A stretch of DNA of 41,504 nt. It comes from Thiothrix lacustris DSM 21227. Its GTDB lineage: Bacteria > Pseudomonadota > Gammaproteobacteria > Thiotrichales > Thiotrichaceae. Below, in pieces: positions 33,854 through 41,504 of the stretch (position 1 is the stretch's first letter; the number at the start of each line of letters is the position of its first letter). The DNA is taken from contig NZ_JHYQ01000037.1 in the NCBI RefSeq assembly GCF_000621325.1, positions 1 through 41,504 on the forward strand, written 5' to 3'. Position numbers and translations under genes: made by a program. A model generated the notes under the pieces. That model was given only the letters and a program-made list of their open reading frames with translations. It made no database searches and was not told the DNA's origin.

Positions 33854-34966
33854 ATGATCGAACTGGAAACAACACGGCAAGAGGGAACACTTCGCCTGAA
33901 CTTGCAGGGCAAGTGGACATTTGCAGAAGCGGATGCCATCAAGACGCAACTGTCTGCCATCGGGCTGGAAGCAGCGGTGGGCGTGGTGGTGGATGCCAGT
34001 GCGCTAGAACGTCTGGATGTAACCGCTGCATGGCTGGTTTATCAGCAGGCACAGGTCTGGCAGCAACAAGGTGCCGAAATCCGCTTTGAACATTTCCCCG
34101 CTGAATACCTCGGCTATTTTGAGAAAGCGCGACAGCGTGATCAGCCTGTTATGGGGTGGGGTGCATTCCTGCAAACACCCGTGCGGCGTTTGGGGCAATC
34201 TGCGCTGGCTTTGCTGGCAACTTTGCGGTCGTTCATTACGTTTTTTGGCCACAGTCTGGTCGGGTTGGTCGTCGCACTGTTTTCACCTTCTACCTTCCGG
34301 TTTCGCTCGGTATTTCATCATGTATTTTCCACGGGAATCAGTGCCGTGCCGATTGTGGCTTTGATTGCCTGCCTGATCAGCATTGTGATTACCTATCAGG
34401 GCGGTGGGCAATTACGCGATCTGGGGGCGGAAATGTACACCGTCGACATGGTGGCGATTTCGGTGCTGCGGGAGTTGGGCGTATTGCTGACCGCGATCAT
34501 GGTGGCGGGGCGTTCCGGCAGTGCGTTTGCGGCGGAAATTGGTTTGATGAAAACCAATCAGGAAGTGGATGCGCTGCGGGTGATGGGTGGCGACCCGTTC
34601 ATGATTCTGGTGATTCCGCGTCTGGTGGCGTTGGTGATTGCCTTGCCGTTGCTGACAATACTAGCGGACATTATGGCGTTGGCGGCGGCGGCGCTGATTT
34701 CTTCCGCGATTCTGGATATTTCGTTTAGTCAGTTTTATTCGCGGGTGGCGTTGAATGTGGAATTTCGCACCTTTGCGGCCGGGTTGATCAAAGCGCCGTT
34801 TTTCGCGGTGGTCATTGCCCTGATCGGTTGCTGGCAAGGAATGCGGGTGACAGGTTCTTCCGAAAGTCTGGGCGAACACACCACCAAAGCGGTGGTGGAT
34901 TCGATTTTTCTGGTGCTGTTGCTGGATGCGCTGTTTTCCGTGCTGTTCTATCAGCTTGGGTTTTAG
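33854..34966 (+). CDS. mlaE: MlaE-family ABC permease with N-terminal STAS (MlaB-like) domain
   Basis: About 370 residues from the ATG at 33854. Residues 1-100 form a STAS-like domain (LQGKWTFAEADAIKTQL, VVDASALERLDVTAAWLV) corresponding to MlaB, and residues about 120-370 form an MlaE permease with five to six membrane segments and the family blocks SIVITYQGGGQLRDLGAE, GRSGSAFAAEIGLMKTNQEVDALRVMG. The fusion replaces a separate MlaB. It is the first gene of an operon for retrograde or anterograde phospholipid transport between the two membranes. Confidence 0.94.
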   Translation: MIELETTRQEGTLRLNLQGKWTFAEADAIKTQLSAIGLEAAVGVVVDASALERLDVTAAWLVYQQAQVWQQQGAEIRFEHFPAEYLGYFEKARQRDQPVMGWGAFLQTPVRRLGQSALALLATLRSFITFFGHSLVGLVVALFSPSTFRFRSVFHHVFSTGISAVPIVALIACLISIVITYQGGGQLRDLGAEMYTVDMVAISVLRELGVLLTAIMVAGRSGSAFAAEIGLMKTNQEVDALRVMGGDPFMILVIPRLVALVIALPLLTILADIMALAAAALISSAILDISFSQFYSRVALNVEFRTFAAGLIKAPFFAVVIALIGCWQGMRVTGSSESLGEHTTKAVVDSIFLVLLLDALFSVLFYQLGF

Positions 34967-34978
34967 CAAGGGGGAGTC

Positions 34979-35764
34979 ATGGAAACCATCATTGCCGTCA
35001 AGCATCTGGTCAATCAGTTTGGCAGCCAGCGGGTGCATGACGGGTTGGATCTGGAGATTCGCCGTAATGAAGTGCTGGGCATTGTGGGCGGTTCCGGTTC
35101 GGGCAAGTCGGTGCTGTTGCGCACGATTCTGGGTTTGAATACGCCCACCAGCGGGGAAATTTATTTTCAGGGGCAGGAATTGACCGGGATGAAGCGGCAG
35201 GAACTGGCTTGTCTGAAACGGCGCTGGGGGGTGATGTTTCAGCGGGGGGCGCTGTTTTCCTCGTTGAGCGTGGCGGACAATATCCAGTTTGCCCTGCGTG
35301 AGTTTTCACACCTGACCCCAGCGGAATGCCGCGAGTTGATGCTCGTGCGTCTCGAAATGGTGGGTTTGGAAGCACATGTGGCCAACAAGTTCCCCTCTGA
35401 GCTTTCCGGGGGGATGATCAAGCGCGTGGCGTTGGCGCGGGCGCTGGTGCTTGACCCGCAAGTACTGTTTCTGGATGAGCCGACCTCTGGCCTTGACCCG
35501 GTATCAGCGGAAGAGTTTGACCAGCTCATTACGACCTTGCACCACAATCTGGAATTGACAGTGGTCATGGTAACGCATGACCTGGATAGTTTAGCGTCTG
35601 TCTGTGAACGTATCGCCATGCTGGTCGATAAGCGTATAGTGGATGGTACATTAGCAGAGCTATTAGCAAGCCCGCATCCGCAAATCCGCCAATATTTCAG
35701 CGGTAGGCGGGCGCAGGCAATCATGAGGGAGAACACATGGAACGGGATGCCCACTACTTCGTAG
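34979..35764 (+). CDS. mlaF: Mla-type ABC transporter ATP-binding protein
   Basis: A 261-residue ABC ATPase: Walker A GGSGSGKS (37-44), signature LSGGM (142-146), Walker B VLFLDEP (162-168), and the H-loop VTHD. It powers the MlaE-type permease encoded 12 bp upstream. GGGGGAG lies just before the ATG. The last 28 bases overlap the MCE gene, so translation is coupled. Confidence 0.96.
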   Translation: METIIAVKHLVNQFGSQRVHDGLDLEIRRNEVLGIVGGSGSGKSVLLRTILGLNTPTSGEIYFQGQELTGMKRQELACLKRRWGVMFQRGALFSSLSVADNIQFALREFSHLTPAECRELMLVRLEMVGLEAHVANKFPSELSGGMIKRVALARALVLDPQVLFLDEPTSGLDPVSAEEFDQLITTLHHNLELTVVMVTHDLDSLASVCERIAMLVDKRIVDGTLAELLASPHPQIRQYFSGRRAQAIMRENTWNGMPTTS

Positions 35765-36678
35765 TTGGTTTGTTTGTCATCGCGATGGCGGTGGCGGGTT
35801 TCCTGTTTGCCGGGCTATTTTATGATGATCAGGCGGGCAGGGATTTCGTCAGTTACGACATCCATTTTGATACACCCGTGGATGGTCTGGAGCGGGGCAG
35901 TGAAATCCGCTACATGGGTATCAAGGTCGGCGAGGTGACGCAGGTTTTTCTGTTACCCGGTGGTGATGCGCGGGTTGGGGTGCGGGTACGGGTGGAAGAT
36001 TATACGCCGGTCAATTCCGCTACGATCGCCACTTTGCGTCAGCAAGGGCTGACCGGGCTACCTTTCATCAACCTGACCCAGAATGACAAGGTGGGTAAAC
36101 CGCAACCGCTGGTGGCTGCCGAAGGTCAAGCGTTGCCGGTCATTTTTACCGAGCCGTCGGAGCTGGACGCCTTGGTGCAAAAGCTTCCCGATCTGGAGAA
36201 AAATCTCACCGTATTGCTGAATTCCGCCAGTGAAGTGCTGAATAAGGAAAACCGTGAGAACGTTGCCAGCTTATTGAAAAACCTGAATACGGCGGTGGCA
36301 GGTATTCCACCTTTGGTCAGCGGCTTGCAGCAGACCAGCATCCAGTTGGGGCGGCTAGTCGATACGACCAACAAGGCGGTGAGCCATTCAGAGCAGGGGA
36401 TTAATGCCAGTATGAAAGAGTTTCAGACGACGTTGGGCGCTATCCGCAATACCTCGCAAAAGCTGGATACCTTGCTGAAAGATGTCGACCGGGTGGTGGT
36501 CAATAACGAAGGGCAGGTTAACGAGTTACTGGGCGAAGGCAGTGAAAACCTCCGACAATTGCTGAATGAATCGCGTAAGACGGCGGTATCCATCCGTCAG
36601 TTGAGCGACCGGTTGGGGCAAAATCCTTCGCAGATCATTTACCAACCTGCCCCGCAGGGAACGGAGTTGCCACGATGA
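35737..36678 (+). CDS. mlaD: MlaD-family (MCE domain) protein
   Basis: A 313-residue protein with one N-terminal membrane segment (about 8-28) and an MCE domain (about 39-115: DTPVDGLERGSEIRYMGIKVGEV, LTGLPFINLT). A long helical, coiled-coil tail (about 150-290) is much longer than in E. coli MlaD, as in the periplasm-spanning MCE proteins. It forms a hexameric lipid channel on the permease. AGGGAG precedes the ATG inside the mlaF end. Confidence 0.95.
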   Translation: MERDAHYFVVGLFVIAMAVAGFLFAGLFYDDQAGRDFVSYDIHFDTPVDGLERGSEIRYMGIKVGEVTQVFLLPGGDARVGVRVRVEDYTPVNSATIATLRQQGLTGLPFINLTQNDKVGKPQPLVAAEGQALPVIFTEPSELDALVQKLPDLEKNLTVLLNSASEVLNKENRENVASLLKNLNTAVAGIPPLVSGLQQTSIQLGRLVDTTNKAVSHSEQGINASMKEFQTTLGAIRNTSQKLDTLLKDVDRVVVNNEGQVNELLGEGSENLRQLLNESRKTAVSIRQLSDRLGQNPSQIIYQPAPQGTELPR

Positions 36679-37274
36679 ACATACGCCCTCTTCTGCTATC
36701 GTGCGTGATGTTGTTATCGGCCTGTTCGTCACCATTGAAAAGCGACTTGCCTGCCGACCAGACCTACCGACTGAATCCGCAGGTAGCCGTTGCCCCACAA
36801 CGCCTAAGCATCAATCTGTATGTGCCGAAAGTGTCGGTCAGCCCAGCGTTGGATAGCGACCACATTACGCTGATGAAACCGGGGTTCCAGCAGGATTTTA
36901 TTGCGCACAGCCGTTGGCCTGATGATTTGTCGGTGTACCTGCACGCGGTCATGCTGGATACCTTGTCACGCAGCGGCGGTTTCCAGTCGGTTTCCGAACA
37001 AATGCTGGGCAAGGGCGGAAACTACAAGCTGTTGCTGCGCGTATCTGCGTTTCAGGCAGAGTATCCGGCGGATGGCAAAGGCAGTGCCGCCGTGGTCGTG
37101 GGGATGGAATCCATCCTCGTGCGGGTGCAGGATCAGCAGGTTATGGGGCAACACCGTTACGATAGTCGCAAAGAAAATATACCCGTGAGCACCCGCAAGA
37201 TTGTCGAAGCACTGAATCAGGCGTTGGCAGAATCCACCCGGCAGTTGATTCTGGATTTACAGCGGGATTTGTAA
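36675..37274 (+). CDS. ABC-type transport auxiliary lipoprotein, PqiC-like
   Basis: A 199-residue lipoprotein (lipobox LSAC, Cys 17) of the PqiC/YmbA-type ABC auxiliary family: DQTYRLNP, RLSINLYVPKVSVSPALDSDHI, and RYDSRKENIP, with strands and one helix. In Pqi-type systems this outer-membrane lipoprotein receives lipids from the MCE tunnel. It overlaps the MCE gene by 4 bp and closes the operon, taking the place of MlaC/MlaA. Confidence 0.9.
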   Translation: MNIRPLLLSCVMLLSACSSPLKSDLPADQTYRLNPQVAVAPQRLSINLYVPKVSVSPALDSDHITLMKPGFQQDFIAHSRWPDDLSVYLHAVMLDTLSRSGGFQSVSEQMLGKGGNYKLLLRVSAFQAEYPADGKGSAAVVVGMESILVRVQDQQVMGQHRYDSRKENIPVSTRKIVEALNQALAESTRQLILDLQRDL

Positions 37275-37637
37275 GGCTTCCCGCATGGCCTGTTCGCTGC
37301 TCGGCAGTGCCAGCACGGCATGTAGCGGAAACAGGGCGGCGAGTTTATCAACGTACTGCATGTCTTCCTTGTTGCAGAACACGATGACTTTGGTTTGTGG
37401 GGAAAAGCGTTGTAAGGCGCGTAAGGTGACATCGAGGTTGCATACATTCGCCCCGGCGTAGTTGTTGCCATAGCCGTAGATGAATTCCCCAGTCAGAAAG
37501 TCGGGAGCTTGTTGCTGCAAGGCTTTGTGCAGTTTGCGGGCAGCGTTAAAGCGCTCTTCTTGCATACCAAGCTGCTGGTAGAGAGCACCGAAATTCGGGT
37601 GTACTGGGGATTCGATCAAGGAAAAAACTGTTTTCAT
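37257..37637 (-). CDS. hypothetical protein
   Basis: About 126 residues from the ATG at 37637 (MKTVFSLIESPVHPNF). Earlier in-frame starts exist up to 37721, but there the protein would run through the ispG leader. It reads as an alpha/beta protein (TKVIVFCNKEDMQYVDKLAALFPLHAVLALPSSEQAM), with one cysteine. I do not recognise the family. The 3' end overlaps the lipoprotein gene on the other strand by 18 bp. Confidence 0.65.
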   Translation of the reverse strand: MKTVFSLIESPVHPNFGALYQQLGMQEERFNAARKLHKALQQQAPDFLTGEFIYGYGNNYAGANVCNLDVTLRALQRFSPQTKVIVFCNKEDMQYVDKLAALFPLHAVLALPSSEQAMREALQIPL

Positions 37638-37723
37638 AACGCTACCGGAAACCATCATGTCACTGCGAATTATCGCATGATAGGGCATAATGGCGGTATT
37701 CCAGAAACACGTTGAAAACAATT

Positions 37724-38947
37724 ATGGCAAACAATCACGTTATTTCACGTCACCACACCGTTCCCGTGAAGGTGGGCAATATCACGGTCGGTGGCGATTT
37801 CCCGGTGGTGGTGCAATCCATGACCAATACCGATACGGCGGATGCAATCCGCACGGCGGCGCAATGTGCGGAGCTGTACCGCGCTGGTTCGGAGCTGGTG
37901 CGCATTACCGTCAATTCGCTGGAGGCAGCGCAAGCCGTGCCCGAAGTACGCGACCGCCTCGACAAGATGGGCTGCGACGTGCCGCTGATTGGCGACTTCC
38001 ATTTCAACGGCCACAAGCTGCTGACCGCTGTGCCAGAATGTGCGCAAGCCCTCGCCAAATACCGCATCAACCCCGGCAATGTCGGGCGCGGCAAAAAGCG
38101 TGACGAGCAATTCGCGCAAATGATCGAATTCGCCTGCCGTTACGACAAGCCAGTACGCATCGGCGTTAACTGGGGGTCGTTGGATCAGGAATTGCTGGCA
38201 CGCAAGCTGGACGAAAACAGCAAACTGGCACAGCCGCTGGAACTGTATGACGTCATGCACGCTGCACTGATCGAATCCGCCCTCACCAGTGCGGCCAAAG
38301 CCGAAGAATACGGCCTGCCACACGATCACATTATCCTGTCATGCAAACTCAGCGAAGTGCAGGGTTTGGTACGTGCTTACCGCGACTTGGCGAGCCGTTG
38401 CGATTACCCCTTGCACCTCGGTTTGACGGAGGCGGGCATGGGCAGCAAGGGCATCGTCTATTCCACCGCTGCCCTCTCGATCCTGTTACAGGAAGGCATT
38501 GGCGACACCATTCGCATTTCCCTGACACCCGAACCCCACGCCAAGCGCGAAAAGGAAGTCATCGTCGGGCAGGAAATTTTGCAGTCACTCGGCTTGCGTT
38601 CCTTCACCCCGCAAGTGGTGGCTTGCCCCGGTTGCGGGCGTACTTCCAGCGATTATTTCCAGCACCTTGCTGAAGACATCCAGAACTGGTTACGCGAACA
38701 GATGCCGGTGTGGAAAGATCAATACGCAGGCGTGGAAAGCATGTCGGTGGCGGTGATGGGTTGTGTGGTTAATGGGCCAGGCGAGAGCAAACATGCCAAT
38801 ATCGGCATTAGCCTGCCGGGTAGCGGTGAAACGCCGGTTGCCCCTGTTTACGAAGATGGGCAGAAAACCGTCACGCTGAAAGGCGAAAATATTGCACAAG
38901 AGTTTCAGGCATTGGTCGAAACTTACGTGCAAAAAACGTATGGATAA
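37724..38947 (+). CDS. ispG: 4-hydroxy-3-methylbut-2-enyl-diphosphate synthase (flavodoxin type)
   Basis: IspG (GcpE) reduces the cyclic MEcPP to HMBPP in the MEP isoprenoid pathway using a 4Fe-4S cluster. The protein has about 407 residues. Cluster cysteines are 301 and 304 (CPGCG) and 347 ([10 protein letters not shown]), with the Glu of the last motif as fourth ligand. [22 protein letters not shown] is the usual N-terminus, so the ATG at 37724 is preferred over an in-frame TTG 12 bp earlier. It is divergent from the hypothetical gene. Confidence 0.97.
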   Translation: MANNHVISRHHTVPVKVGNITVGGDFPVVVQSMTNTDTADAIRTAAQCAELYRAGSELVRITVNSLEAAQAVPEVRDRLDKMGCDVPLIGDFHFNGHKLLTAVPECAQALAKYRINPGNVGRGKKRDEQFAQMIEFACRYDKPVRIGVNWGSLDQELLARKLDENSKLAQPLELYDVMHAALIESALTSAAKAEEYGLPHDHIILSCKLSEVQGLVRAYRDLASRCDYPLHLGLTEAGMGSKGIVYSTAALSILLQEGIGDTIRISLTPEPHAKREKEVIVGQEILQSLGLRSFTPQVVACPGCGRTSSDYFQHLAEDIQNWLREQMPVWKDQYAGVESMSVAVMGCVVNGPGESKHANIGISLPGSGETPVAPVYEDGQKTVTLKGENIAQEFQALVETYVQKTYG

Positions 38948-38966
38948 CAACCAAAGGAGTGTTCAC

Positions 38967-39749
38967 ATGAAGAAAATTGCTGCATTAGCGATTGTTGGCT
39001 TGTCTTTGTTAAGTGCTAACGTCATGGCTGCTGTGAAAAGCGAAGCCGTGAATTATGAACTTGATGGCACAAAATTCATCGGTCAGATGTATTACGATGA
39101 TGCTGTGACAGAAAAGCGCCCCGGCGTATTAGTTGTCCACGAATGGTGGGGATTAAACGACCATGCCAAAAACCGTGCCGAAGAATTGGCTAAAATGGGT
39201 TATGTCGCCTTCGCTGCGGATATGTACGGCGATGGCAAAGTCACCGACAAACCTGCGCAAGCCAAGGAATGGATGACAGAAGTCACCTCCGACGTGGATG
39301 CATGGCGCGGTACTGCGCTGGCAGGTTTGGAACAGCTCAAGAAAAGCGACAAGGTGGATACCAGCAAGTTGGCAGCGATTGGTTACTGCTTCGGTGGTGG
39401 CACGATTTTGCAGATGGCGTACAGCGGTGTGAAAGATTTGGCGGGTGTGGTCAGCTTCCACGGTTCGCTGCCTTCCGCGCCGGATGGCACTGAAATCAAC
39501 ACCAAAGTGCTGGCTTTCCACGGCAATGCTGATGCGATGGTGCCACCTGCGACTGTCACCAAGTTTCTGGAGCAGATGGAAAAAACCGGCGCAGACTGGC
39601 AATTTGTCGCCTTCGGTAGTGGCGTGCGTCATGCCTTTACTAACCCCGATGCAGGCAAGTACGGTGTCGAAAACCTGAAATACGATGATAAGGCTGACAA
39701 GCGTTCTTGGGCAGGAATGCAGACGTTTTTCAACGAAATCTTCAAATAA
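38967..39749 (+). CDS. exported dienelactone hydrolase family protein
   Basis: A 260-residue alpha/beta hydrolase with a signal peptide (MKKIAALAIVGLSLLSANVMAA). The catalytic triad is Cys 141 (GYCFGG), Asp 189 (GNADAMVP) and His 222 (RHAFTNP). VHEWWGLNDH is the typical oxyanion region. Dienelactone hydrolases open lactones of chloroaromatic breakdown, but this exported family is broad and the substrate is unknown. GGAG precedes the ATG at 38967. Confidence 0.92.
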   Translation: MKKIAALAIVGLSLLSANVMAAVKSEAVNYELDGTKFIGQMYYDDAVTEKRPGVLVVHEWWGLNDHAKNRAEELAKMGYVAFAADMYGDGKVTDKPAQAKEWMTEVTSDVDAWRGTALAGLEQLKKSDKVDTSKLAAIGYCFGGGTILQMAYSGVKDLAGVVSFHGSLPSAPDGTEINTKVLAFHGNADAMVPPATVTKFLEQMEKTGADWQFVAFGSGVRHAFTNPDAGKYGVENLKYDDKADKRSWAGMQTFFNEIFK

Positions 39750-39752
39750 ACC

Positions 39753-40487
39753 TTACCGCGAACGTGCCACGCGGAAGCCCCGGAATATCTGGCGACCGTT
39801 GGCGTAATCCTTGACCCGGTAGGCGGCGCGTAAATAGCGCGGCCTGTCGTTCCACGAACCACCACGTAGCACGCGCTCGTGGTGGCTTCCGGCTTCTTCC
39901 CATGCCTGCGCGTTGCTGGGTGCGCCTTGGTAGGTGTCGTGCCAGCAGTCTTGCACCCATTCCCAGACATTGCCGCACAAGTCGTGCAAGCCGAAAGCGT
40001 TCGGTGGGTAAGCGTCGACCGGTGTGGTCATGCCGTGTTGCATCTGGTGGTTGGCGTGTTGAGCGTCTGCCTGCATTCCCCACGGGTAAGCCGCGTTTGT
40101 GCCGCAACGGGTGGCGTATTCCCATTCTGCTTCGGAAGGCAGGCGATAGCCTGCGCCGTTCAATTCACACAGCCAAGCGCAATAAGCTTGCGCATCATCC
40201 CAACTCACGTTGATGACCGGGCGTTTGTCGCGTCCCCAGCCTTTGTCGTCGGGCAATGGCGTGTTGGTTTCGTGGCAAAAGGCGTCGTATTCGGCAAAAG
40301 TGACTGGGTATTTGCTCAGTGCAAACGCGGCTATGTAAACGTGGCGGGTAGGGCGTTCGTTGGCGGTGCAGCCGCCTTCCACGTCATCGCGCCCGTCTTG
40401 CCCACCCATGAGGAAGCGTCCCGCTGGAATGTTGACCATGCGCGGCAAGGGTAGGGCGAGGCTGTGCGGGTGTAGTGCTGGGTACAT
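39753..40487 (-). CDS. formylglycine-generating-enzyme-like (SUMF1) protein
   Basis: About 244 residues from the ATG at 40487. A TTG at 40535 would extend it by 16 residues, and an ATG at 40439 would also fit. The FGE-sulfatase fold is shown by MVNIPAGRFLMGG, ERPTRHVYIAAFALSKYPVTFAEYDAFC, INVSWDDAQAYCAWL, RLPSEAEWEYATR, CGNVWEWVQDCW and VLRGGSWNDRP...FRGFRVAR. Members activate sulfatases or carry other cysteine or histidine oxidations. No sulfatase is near, so it may belong to the wider group of unknown substrate. It is divergent from trpF. Confidence 0.88.
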   Translation of the reverse strand: MYPALHPHSLALPLPRMVNIPAGRFLMGGQDGRDDVEGGCTANERPTRHVYIAAFALSKYPVTFAEYDAFCHETNTPLPDDKGWGRDKRPVINVSWDDAQAYCAWLCELNGAGYRLPSEAEWEYATRCGTNAAYPWGMQADAQHANHQMQHGMTTPVDAYPPNAFGLHDLCGNVWEWVQDCWHDTYQGAPSNAQAWEEAGSHHERVLRGGSWNDRPRYLRAAYRVKDYANGRQIFRGFRVARSR

Positions 40488-40583
40488 GCGCTTATCGTAA
40501 AACAAGGTAGCGGCGCTTTCCTGTTTGGCTGACAAGCTGTCTGTGGTAGCGTTACGGTTTTTTACGCCAAAGGAATCATCACC

Positions 40584-41228
40584 ATGCGCTGCCGGGTTAA
40601 AGTTTGCGGGATCACTTCAGTTACGGATGCGGCAATGGTCGGCACAGCGGGTGCGGATGCGATGGGTTTGGTGTTTTACCCCAAGAGCAAGCGTAATTTG
40701 AGCATTGCGCAGGCGGCGGACATTTGCCGGGCTGCGCCGCCGTTTGTGACGGTGGTGGGTCTGTTTCTGGATGCGGAGGCGGATTTTGTGCGCGACGTGC
40801 TCGACGCAGTGCCGCTGGATGTGTTGCAGTTCCACGGTTCGGAAACACCGGAGTATTGCCGCCAGTTTCCGCGCCCGTATATGAAGGCGGTGGGGATGAA
40901 GGGTTTGGCAGCCAGCGGTGGTTTTGCCGCTTACGCTGACCATTACCCCGATGCGCAAGCGTTTCTGGTGGATAGCCATGCGCCGGGCGCGGCAGGCGGC
41001 ACGGGTGAAACCTTTGACTGGACGCAAGTGCCGCAGGATTACCCTAAGCCGATTATCCTCGCAGGCGGTTTGACCCCGGAAAACGTGGCGGAAGCGATCC
41101 GCACCAGCCGCGTGTATGCGGTGGATGTGAGCAGCGGGGTGGAATCCGCGCCGGGGGTGAAGGATGCGGCGAAGGTGCAAGCCTTCATCAGTCGTGCGCG
41201 AGATACCCCCGCCTTTAGGCATGGGTAG
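40584..41228 (+). CDS. trpF: phosphoribosylanthranilate isomerase
   Basis: TrpF catalyses the Amadori rearrangement in tryptophan synthesis. The 214-residue barrel has the catalytic Cys 8 in VKVCGIT and the catalytic Asp in FLVDSHAPGAAGGTG, with phosphate binding at LAGGLTPENV and VDVSSGVE. AAGGAA lies before the ATG. The gene is not followed by trpB here. A palindrome and then a TnpB gene come next. Confidence 0.97.
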   Translation: MRCRVKVCGITSVTDAAMVGTAGADAMGLVFYPKSKRNLSIAQAADICRAAPPFVTVVGLFLDAEADFVRDVLDAVPLDVLQFHGSETPEYCRQFPRPYMKAVGMKGLAASGGFAAYADHYPDAQAFLVDSHAPGAAGGTGETFDWTQVPQDYPKPIILAGGLTPENVAEAIRTSRVYAVDVSSGVESAPGVKDAAKVQAFISRARDTPAFRHG

Positions 41229-41237
41229 GGATAGCGC

Positions 41238-41253
41238 GTCGGCGACAGCCGAC
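41238..41253 (+). other. short hairpin after trpF
   Basis: GTCGGC and GCCGAC form a 6-bp stem with a 4-base loop, 9 bp after the trpF stop. No T-run follows, so it is not a standard intrinsic terminator. Confidence 0.3.
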
Positions 41254-41300
41254 CCTCTTCTCGCTCCTCCGTTTGGTTTGCTATCTTCGGTTGTTGACTC

Positions 41301-41327
41301 TTCACGAAATATACGATATTTTGTGAA
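41301..41327. promoter_or_regulatory. near-perfect palindrome just upstream of tnpB
   Basis: TTCACGAAATAT and ATATTTTGTGAA flank a 3-base centre, with a single mismatch. It ends two bases before the tnpB start codon. It could be an operator covering the start region or the left-end hairpin of an IS200/IS605-type element. Confidence 0.5.
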
Positions 41328-41329
41328 TA

Positions 41330-41504
41330 ATGAAAACTAAACGCGCCTACCAATTCCGATTCTACCCAGACCCACAACAAGAAACGTTGCTGGCTCAGAC
41401 GTTCGGTTGTGTGCGCTACGTTTACAACAGCATCTTGCGTTACCGCACGGATGCCTACTATCAGGCTCAGGAAAAAGTTGGGTACACGAAAGCGAGTTCC
41501 CAAC
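41330..41504 (+). CDS. tnpB: RNA-guided endonuclease TnpB, IS200/IS605 family (partial, C-terminus outside window)
   Basis: The first 58 codons are visible. MKTKRAYQFRFYPDPQQETL and GCVRYVYNSILRYRTDAY match the OrfB/TnpB helix-turn-helix N-terminus (KxxYxFRlYPt..Q...l...fGc.RfvyN). TnpB proteins are omega-RNA-guided nucleases carried by IS200/IS605 and related elements. The RuvC domain, guide RNA region and right end lie past the window edge. No TnpA gene precedes it here, so it may be a TnpB-only element. Confidence 0.85.
   Translation, partial: MKTKRAYQFRFYPDPQQETLLAQTFGCVRYVYNSILRYRTDAYYQAQEKVGYTKASSQ

Overview
The window looks like a chromosomal segment of a Gram-negative gammaproteobacterium. 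The lipid A / LPS genes (hldE, waaA), the Mla-type lipid transporter, ispG, trpF, ybaK and the many lipoproteins fit that. The protein style recalls Thiotrichales (Thiothrix-like), but this is recognition from memory, not a search result. Most of the window is moderately GC-rich and tightly packed. The first 2.1 kb and especially 8.8-11.2 kb are visibly more AT-rich.

Layout. 1-2.1 kb: two related secreted proteins on the minus strand, one extended by calcium-binding thrombospondin type 3 repeats and running off the window. 2.1-4.7 kb: hldE and an FAD oxidoreductase, coupled. 4.8-8.0 kb: an operon of a BPSS1780-type membrane protein, a CPBP intramembrane protease, a GNAT acetyltransferase and a HipA-like kinase without HipB. 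8.1-11.6 kb: accessory DNA with a Phd/VapC toxin-antitoxin pair, then a two-gene AT-rich unit (a TerB-like protein and a membrane protein carrying an HNH-nuclease-like motif) flanked by two attC-like hairpins whose core sites are exactly complementary, as in an integron gene cassette, and then a REP-like inverted repeat. 11.6-16.5 kb: NUDIX hydrolase, a small zinc ribbon, a DMT transporter, an unusual soluble Clp-type AAA+ / FtsH-type M41 protease fusion, and a CobB-type sirtuin. 16.5-21.6 kb: a single-chain type IIG restriction-modification enzyme followed by an AAA-ATPase/PD-(D/E)XK protein.

21.6-26.8 kb: small envelope genes (lipoproteins, SH3 protein, a Cys-repeat lipoprotein, anchored thioredoxin) mixed with CvfB, YbaK and a DUF2809 protein. 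26.8-27.9 kb: a decayed DUF4143 ATPase pseudogene ending at an array of four 11-bp repeats on an exact 22-bp period. 27.9-33.8 kb: M23 peptidase, a second BPSS1780 protein, an aldo/keto reductase, waaA, cytochrome c, ferredoxin, and a GDYXXLXY/DUF2157 pair. 33.9-37.3 kb: a four-gene Mla/PqiC-type phospholipid transport operon. 37.3-41.2 kb: ispG, an exported dienelactone hydrolase, a formylglycine-generating-enzyme-like protein and trpF. The right edge cuts a TnpB gene of an IS200/IS605-type element.

The best candidates for something undescribed are the cassette-like TerB/HNH membrane module at 8.8-11.2 kb, the Clp-D2/M41 fusion at 13.9-15.8 kb, and the 22-bp-periodic repeat array at 27.8 kb. 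No rRNA, tRNA or CRISPR array was seen.
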